Source of the DNA: Phycisphaeraceae bacterium
Lineage (GTDB): Bacteria > Planctomycetota > Phycisphaerae > Phycisphaerales > Phycisphaeraceae
Direction of reading: 5' to 3'
DNA: 9,828 bases
NCBI GenBank assembly: GCA_003551485.1
Contig: PUMS01000193.1
Coordinates: 1 to 9,828 of the forward strand
In this document: positions 5,595-9,828 of the stretch, piece by piece
How positions within the stretch are numbered: the first letter of the stretch is position 1
How the letters are laid out: each line of letters opens with the position of its first letter
Made by a program: the position numbers and the translations under genes
Notes under the pieces: generated by a model
Seen by the model: only the letters and a program-made list of their open reading frames with translations
Databases searched by the model: none
What the model was told of the DNA's origin: nothing

Positions 5595-6581
5595 TCAGGG
5601 GGTGGCGCCGGCGGTCTTGTTGGCCTGGATGTAGTCGTCCCTGCCTTCGAGGAAGTTGATGAGGTTGAGCGTGGCCCGCATGGCCTGGCGCTCGACGCTC
5701 TCGAACGTGCGGCTGCCCACATGGGGCGTGATGAGGATGTTGTCCACGTCCTGGAAGGGGTGGGGCGGCTCGATGGGCTCTTTGGCCAGCACGTCGCTGC
5801 CGTAGCCGCCGAGCTTGCCGCCGCGGCAGGCTTCGGCCACGTCGGCCTCGACCACCAGCCCCCCGCGGGCGGTGTTGATCACCACCGCGCCATCCTTCAT
5901 CGTGGCGATGCTCTTTGCGTTGATAAAACCGGCGTTGTCATCGGTCAGGTTCATGTGCAGGCTCACCACGTCCGACTCGGCCAGCACCTGCTGGGCCGAC
6001 TCAGCGCGGCGGACGCCGTGGGCGGCGGCGAAGGCATCATCCCAGTAGACGTCGAAGGCGATCGGCTCCATCCCGAACGCCCGGCCGCGGATGATCACCT
6101 CCTTGCCGATCCGCCCCATGCCCAGCACCCCCAGCGTCTTGCCGGACAGTTCGCGACCGGTGATCCGCTTCCACTGGCCCTGCTTCACCGCACGCACGTG
6201 CGGCCAGAAGTGCTTGACCAGGGCGATCATCAGCCCGATGGCATGCTCGGCCACGGTGGTGTGGTTGACCCCGGGGGTGAACAGCACCGCCAGGCCGCGG
6301 CGGGTGGCGTGCTCGACATCGATCGAATCCAGCCCGATGCCGTACTTGCAGATGCACCTCAACTGCGGCAGCGCGGCATCGATCACGGCCGTGGTGATCG
6401 CATCATCGCCATTGAGCAGCCCGTCGAAGGGCCCCTGCTGGCGGATCAGCTCCAGCATCCGCCCCTCCCCGAGCGGCCCCCGATCCCGCACCACCTCGTA
6501 GCCGGAGCTCTCCAGCAACTCATGGTGCCTGCCGGGCGTGTCCTGGTAGCTGGTGGTCGTCAGCAGAATCCGCTTGCTCAT
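5595..6581 (-). CDS. NAD-dependent D-2-hydroxyacid dehydrogenase
   Basis: Member of the D-isomer-specific 2-hydroxyacid dehydrogenase family (phosphoglycerate dehydrogenase, glyoxylate/hydroxypyruvate and 2-ketogluconate reductases), 328 aa, cytoplasmic. The substrate domain contains KYGIGLDSIDV (79-89). The nucleotide fold has GMGRIGK (154-160), and Asp177 at the end of the next strand favours NAD over NADP. The catalytic set is complete: Arg239 in NTARGG, Glu268 in AKEP and His287 in TPHVGS. It lacks the C-terminal ACT domain of long SerA enzymes, so a biosynthetic, serine-regulated role is less likely, though short SerA forms exist. GAGGG (6588-6592) lies 6 nt before the ATG. It precedes gnd by 66 bp on the same strand, which hints at sugar-acid metabolism, such as reducing a 2-keto acid toward gluconate. 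The substrate is not determined. Confidence 0.92.
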   Translation of the reverse strand: MSKRILLTTTSYQDTPGRHHELLESSGYEVVRDRGPLGEGRMLELIRQQGPFDGLLNGDDAITTAVIDAALPQLRCICKYGIGLDSIDVEHATRRGLAVLFTPGVNHTTVAEHAIGLMIALVKHFWPHVRAVKQGQWKRITGRELSGKTLGVLGMGRIGKEVIIRGRAFGMEPIAFDVYWDDAFAAAHGVRRAESAQQVLAESDVVSLHMNLTDDNAGFINAKSIATMKDGAVVINTARGGLVVEADVAEACRGGKLGGYGSDVLAKEPIEPPHPFQDVDNILITPHVGSRTFESVERQAMRATLNLINFLEGRDDYIQANKTAGATP

Positions 6582-6634
6582 GAAAGGCCCTCGCGGCGGG
6601 TGATGGCAGGGGGGACAGGATGCAGACCCCGCAA

Positions 6635-6662
6635 ATTACACCACCCCTGTACCCCACGCAAA
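6635..6662 (-). promoter_or_regulatory. Candidate promoter for the dehydrogenase-gnd unit
   Basis: Minus-strand TGTAAT (6640-6635) matches TATAAT at five of six bases. TTTGCG (6662-6657) lies 16 nt upstream. It falls in the 118-bp gap after the GH3 gene and would give a leader of about 45 nt containing the GAGGG ribosome site. It is the only AT-rich spot in this gap. Confidence 0.45.
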
Positions 6663-6699
6663 CCCGGCCACAGCGCGGCGCAGCCGACCCTCGGCCCGT

Positions 6700-8250
6700 T
6701 CACTCGACGGTGGTGGGGATGCGACAGTTGGACAGGGATTCGAGTTGTTGTCGCATTTCGGGGGAGCGGCAGATGCGGGGGACCTTGTTCTGGCCGCCGA
6801 GGCGCCCGGTGTTGCGCATCCATTCGTAGAAGGTGCCGCCTTCCAGGGCGATGATCCGTGGGGGAGCCATGCCGAAGTCGCCCGAGCGGTGGGTGGCGTA
6901 GTCCTCGCTGCACTCGCACAGCCTGTGGTCCAGGCTCGCGGCGAAGGGCTCCAGGGGCGGGGTGGGGCCGGCGAACTCGATCAGCCAGGCGTGTCCGCCG
7001 CGCGGGTCATCGGCGGTGGGCATCAGCGGGGCGACGGTGTAGTCGGCGACGTTGACGTCGGCGACCTCGCAGGCGTGGTCCATGGCACGGTCCAGATGCT
7101 CCTGGATAACGTGCTCGCCGAAGACGTTGAGTTGAAGGGCGGTGCGGTGGGCGAAGAGGATTTTCGGCGGCGAGGTGGACTCGAAGCGCACCACGTCGCC
7201 CAGGTCGTAGGCCCAGATGCCCGAGACGGTGCTGAGGATGACCGCGTAGGCGCGACCGGGCTCGACCCGCTCGAGGGTCAGCCGCGGGGCGTCGGGCTTG
7301 CCGTACTCCTCGAGGGGAACGAACTCGAAGAAGGCCCCTCCATCGAGTTCCATCCGCATCGCCGGGCAGGCCAGGTCATCCTGAATGGCGTTCATGCCGC
7401 CTTCGGAGGAGGAGTAGGTATCGATGCAGGCCACGGAGCGGCCCAGCAGCGTCTGGAACTGCTTGCGGTACGGGCCGAAGGCCATGCCGAAGTGGACGAA
7501 GGCCTTCATGTCGGGCCAGATGTCGGCCACGGTCTGGATGTGGCTGCCGAAGCGCTGCCGGCCGATATCGATGAGGTGGCGGAACAGGATCAGCGTCCAA
7601 CTCGGCATGCCTACGACCACGCGGACGGGGGCCTGGAGGTGGCGCTGGCAGATGGCGGCCACCTTCTGCTCCCAGTCGGTCATGGCGGCGATGTCGAAAT
7701 CGGGCAGGCGGTAGCGCTGGCCCAGCCAGGGCACGTGTCGGGCGTTGATGCCGCTGGCGTCGCCTTCCATGCAGCGGCCGTTGGTTCGTAAGTTCGTGCT
7801 GCCACCGAAGTAAAGGATTTTACCGGCGGAAAGGTCGGCATCGGGCACCTGCCGGTGGATCACCTCGAGCAATGAGATGCCCGAGCGCACGTTGGCCCGG
7901 ATCGCCTGGCGCGAGACGGGCATGGCCTTGTTCCTGCCCAGGGTGGTGCCTGAGGTGAGGGCGAAATAACGGATGTGGCCTGGCCAGGTCACATCGCGCT
8001 CGCCGTGGTAGGCCCGATGCCACCAGGGGGCCTGCTGGGCGTAGTCGGTGATGGGCACGGCCTTCTGGAAGTCGGCGACGGTGCCGATGGCCTTATAGTG
8101 GTGGGCCCGGCCCCATTGGGTGGCGGCAGATCGGCGGACCATGGCCAACAACAGCCGGGCCTGGGTGGCGGCCGGATCGGCCAGGGCACGCCTGAGCTGA
8201 CGCCGCCGCCGGGCAAGCACCGCCTGGAGAAACCATCGTATGGGAAACAT
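6700..8250 (-). CDS. GH3-family acyl-adenylating enzyme (acid-amido synthetase-like)
   Basis: GH3 superfamily protein. Plant relatives adenylate a carboxylic acid (jasmonate, auxin, benzoates) and join it to an amino acid; the role of bacterial members is largely unknown. The ATG at 8250 gives 516 aa; I prefer it to the ATG at 8352 because the family-like sequence starts with MFPIRWFLQ, the 34 preceding residues are low-complexity, and GGGAGG (8264-8269) lies upstream, though with a long 13-nt spacer. The three ATP/AMP motifs are present: TSGTTLGRNK (99-108), YSSSEGG (279-285) and YDLGD (348-352). GGQNKVPR (485-492) supplies the C-terminal lysine region. There is no signal peptide or membrane segment; an Arg-rich helix lies at 13-21. 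It is transcribed away from the alpha-oxoamine synthase and is 118 bp upstream of the dehydrogenase-gnd pair. Confidence 0.92.
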   Translation of the reverse strand: MFPIRWFLQAVLARRRRQLRRALADPAATQARLLLAMVRRSAATQWGRAHHYKAIGTVADFQKAVPITDYAQQAPWWHRAYHGERDVTWPGHIRYFALTSGTTLGRNKAMPVSRQAIRANVRSGISLLEVIHRQVPDADLSAGKILYFGGSTNLRTNGRCMEGDASGINARHVPWLGQRYRLPDFDIAAMTDWEQKVAAICQRHLQAPVRVVVGMPSWTLILFRHLIDIGRQRFGSHIQTVADIWPDMKAFVHFGMAFGPYRKQFQTLLGRSVACIDTYSSSEGGMNAIQDDLACPAMRMELDGGAFFEFVPLEEYGKPDAPRLTLERVEPGRAYAVILSTVSGIWAYDLGDVVRFESTSPPKILFAHRTALQLNVFGEHVIQEHLDRAMDHACEVADVNVADYTVAPLMPTADDPRGGHAWLIEFAGPTPPLEPFAASLDHRLCECSEDYATHRSGDFGMAPPRIIALEGGTFYEWMRNTGRLGGQNKVPRICRSPEMRQQLESLSNCRIPTTVE

Positions 8251-8517
8251 GCGTGTCTGTGGACCTCCCGATCCTGTTATGGCCCCGATCCGTCCCGGTC
8301 CCCGCCGCGTGAACCCGCCGCCGGGAGGCGGGGCTTGGCAAACGGGGGCCACTAACCTAAATTAGGGGCCCGACTGGAGCATTGTACTGAGGACAAGGGG
8401 GCTTTGCCCTTCACCCTATGGATAGGAACCCTCCGCACGCGCGTGGCTGGTGCCGGGCCTGCAATGCGGTCCGCGACGCCGACACGACTTGCCCAACCTG
8501 AGAGAGCGTAGGTACCT
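8251..8517. promoter_or_regulatory. Divergent regulatory region, GH3 gene / alpha-oxoamine synthase
   Basis: This 267-bp spacer must hold the start signals of both flanking genes. It contains a GC hairpin, CCCGCC/GGCGGG at 8314-8332, in the GH3 leader. It also has the AT-rich palindrome CCTAAATTAGG at 8356-8366, loosely bracketed by GGGCC (8346-8350) and GGCCC (8366-8370), and an 8-bp palindrome, AGGTACCT, at 8510-8517, abutting the GTG start at 8518. No strong -35/-10 pair was found on either strand. The palindromes are operator candidates only. Confidence 0.4.
8418..8501 (+). CDS. Possible micro-ORF, truncated zinc-ribbon-like peptide
   Basis: An ATG at 8418 opens 27 codons ending at TGA 8499-8501, 16 nt before the GTG of the alpha-oxoamine synthase. 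The peptide has Cys12 and Cys15 (WCRACNA) and Cys25 (CPT). The spacing C-x2-C-x9-C-x2- is that of a small zinc ribbon, and the stop falls exactly at the expected fourth ligand. There is no clear Shine-Dalgarno sequence or -10 box directly upstream. It could be a leader peptide, a decayed zinc-ribbon gene, a TGA-recoded protein, or chance. I favour a remnant or chance. Confidence 0.25.
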   Translation: MDRNPPHARGWCRACNAVRDADTTCPT

Positions 8518-9759
8518 GTGGCCGATATCCTGAGCCGATGCATTCACTTTCTCAAAGAGCAGCGGATCGCCAGCGCTGATGAGCTGCCGGTCGCCCAGCG
8601 CGTGCTCTTTGACGTCTCGCCCATCCGCAATGCCGGACCGTGGGTCCAGTGCAACGGGCAGCGCCTGCTTCAGTTCAGCAGCAACGACTACCTCGGCCTC
8701 AGTGTGCATCCCGAGGTGCGCGCCGCCGCCGCCGAAGCCGCCGCCGAGTACGGCATCGGCGCCCCCATGGGGGCCAGGCCCCTGACCGGCACCTGCGAAC
8801 TGCATCTGGAACTCGAGCGGCAGATCGCCGAGTTCAAGGCCACCGAATCGGCGCTGACCTTCGCCACCGGCGCGGCGGCGATGATGGGGGTGGTCGCCGC
8901 GGTGGCCCGGCCGGGCGATCTGCTGATCATGGACCAGCTCGCCCACGCCAGTCTCGTCTGCGGGGGCAAGATATCCGGCGCCACCATGCGCATGTTCCGC
9001 CACAACGACCCCGAGAGCCTCGAGCGCATCCTCGCGCGGGCCGACCCGGCCCAGCCCAAGCTCATCATCGTCGACGGCGTCTATTCGATGAACGGCGACA
9101 TCGCGCCGCTGGCGGAGATCTGCGAACTCAAGCAACGCTACAGCGCCCGCCTGCTGGTCGATGATGCCCACGGCCACGGCGTCTGCGGCACCCACGGGCG
9201 TGGCGCGGCGGAGATGCTGGGCGTGGAGGACCGCATCGACATCCACGCCGGCACCTTCTCCAAGGCCTTCGGCACCAGCGGGGGGTTCATCGCCGCCGAC
9301 GATGCGGTGACGTTCTTCGTCCGAAGCGTTGCGCCCACGCTGCTGTTCACCAAGGCAGCCAGCGCGTGCGTGACCATGGCCACGCTCAAGAGCCTGGAAC
9401 TGGTGCGAAACGGCGAGGACCGCCGTGCCAAGCTGTGGGACAACGCGCGTCTGCTCCAGGGCAGGCTGCGGCAGGCCGGGTTCAACATCGGCCAGACCGA
9501 GACGCCCATCACGCCGATCAGCTTCGCGGGCAATCAGGCGCTGTTTTTGGCCGACATCCTTCGGCGCAAGTACAACATCTACGTCTCGCCGGTGCTCTAC
9601 CCCGCCGTGCGGCGGGGGGCCGCAATCCTGCGGGTGATCCCCACGGCCATGCACCAGCCCGAGGACCTCAACTACCTCGTGGACTGCCTTCAGGCGGCCG
9701 TGGCCGACCACCAGGCCGCCACCGCCGCGGGCACCGGCGCGCTGAGCACCGGCACCTAG
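8518..9759 (+). CDS. PLP-dependent alpha-oxoamine synthase (AONS/KBL/SPT-like)
   Basis: Fold-type I PLP enzyme that condenses an acyl thioester with an amino acid, releasing CO2, to give an alpha-aminoketone. Relatives are BioF, 2-amino-3-ketobutyrate CoA ligase, serine palmitoyltransferase and CqsA. It has 413 aa from a GTG; the N-terminus (ADILSRCIHFLKEQ) has no better ATG and AGGT lies 4 nt upstream. Visible are NDYLGL (56-61), GARPLTGTCELHLELE (85-100), the PLP-stacking His143 (LAHAS), DGVYSMNGDIAPL (186-198), Asp215 and His218 in DDAHGHG, and the Schiff-base Lys249 in TFSKAFG. YPAVRRG (361-367) replaces the usual FPAVPRG-like stretch near the C-terminus. The tail (400-413) is low-complexity. 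No bio, threonine or acyl-carrier gene is adjacent, so the substrate is open. It diverges from the GH3 gene. Confidence 0.92.
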   Translation: MADILSRCIHFLKEQRIASADELPVAQRVLFDVSPIRNAGPWVQCNGQRLLQFSSNDYLGLSVHPEVRAAAAEAAAEYGIGAPMGARPLTGTCELHLELERQIAEFKATESALTFATGAAAMMGVVAAVARPGDLLIMDQLAHASLVCGGKISGATMRMFRHNDPESLERILARADPAQPKLIIVDGVYSMNGDIAPLAEICELKQRYSARLLVDDAHGHGVCGTHGRGAAEMLGVEDRIDIHAGTFSKAFGTSGGFIAADDAVTFFVRSVAPTLLFTKAASACVTMATLKSLELVRNGEDRRAKLWDNARLLQGRLRQAGFNIGQTETPITPISFAGNQALFLADILRRKYNIYVSPVLYPAVRRGAAILRVIPTAMHQPEDLNYLVDCLQAAVADHQAATAAGTGALSTGT

Positions 9760-9828
9760 GCTCCCGTGCCGGCCACGGCGTCCTTGCGAGCGCCGGGCCC
9801 CCGGCCCCCGGCCCCCGAGGCTCGTGGC
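9760..9828. other. GC-rich 3' flank of the alpha-oxoamine synthase
   Basis: CCGTG (9764-9768) pairs with CACGG (9774-9778) just after the stop. Three tandem GGCCCCC units follow at 9796-9816, inside a loose CGAGC (9787-9791) / GCTCG (9820-9824) inverted pair. No T-run is present. It may be a hairpin-rich transcript end; the window stops here. Confidence 0.3.

Noticed and set aside
4032..6854. A 940-codon plus-strand open frame opposite gnd and the dehydrogenase
   Set aside because: It lies antisense to two genes with full family motifs. Its translation is rich in Gly, Ala, Val, Asp and His without domain motifs, as expected for the shadow frame of GC-rich coding DNA.
8499..8540. SECIS element after the micro-ORF TGA
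   Set aside because: Only a short palindrome (AGGTACCT) is visible; I could not find a stem-loop of the size and loop type expected for bacterial selenocysteine insertion.
8416..9711. A 431-codon minus-strand open frame opposite the alpha-oxoamine synthase
   Set aside because: Complementary shadow of a gene with complete PLP-enzyme motifs; no motif of its own.

Overview
This is a GC-rich, densely coded bacterial chromosome segment. It has eight recognisable protein genes, one possible micro-ORF and short intergenic gaps. GC content, a nusB-ftsY pair, a bacterial GH3-family protein and mostly weak or absent Shine-Dalgarno sequences suggest a Planctomycetota-like organism, perhaps Phycisphaerae. 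That placement is inference from gene content and style; no 16S or other marker is present. I see no phage genes, transposase, CRISPR array, tRNA or rRNA.

Layout: a minus-strand lipoprotein with two rhodanese domains (21-959) diverges from a plus-strand housekeeping run: a YggS/PLPBP-type PLP-homeostasis protein (1096-1971), nusB (2137-2667) and ftsY (2693-3622). ftsY converges on a minus-strand gnd (3990-5528). The 367-bp gap between them has no gene but carries four hairpins or palindromic repeats, including a 65-nt nested hairpin between 9-bp direct repeats. Upstream of gnd on the same strand lie a D-2-hydroxyacid dehydrogenase (5595-6581) and a GH3-family adenylating enzyme (6700-8250). 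A 267-bp divergent region then leads to a plus-strand alpha-oxoamine synthase starting at GTG 8518. That region holds an AT-rich palindrome and a 27-codon ORF resembling a zinc ribbon, whose fourth ligand position is a TGA stop.

Functional reading: the left half is housekeeping (sulfur transfer, PLP handling, transcription antitermination, membrane protein targeting). The hydroxyacid dehydrogenase and gnd may form a sugar-acid or pentose-phosphate pair. The GH3 protein and the alpha-oxoamine synthase are divergently arranged. Both families act on carboxylic acids or their activated acyl forms and on amino acids, so they are the best candidates here for an uncharacterised small-molecule function, but no substrate can be read from sequence. 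A recurring signal is a -10-like hexamer 5-8 nt before three start codons (959 minus, 1096 plus, 2137 plus), which suggests leaderless transcripts.
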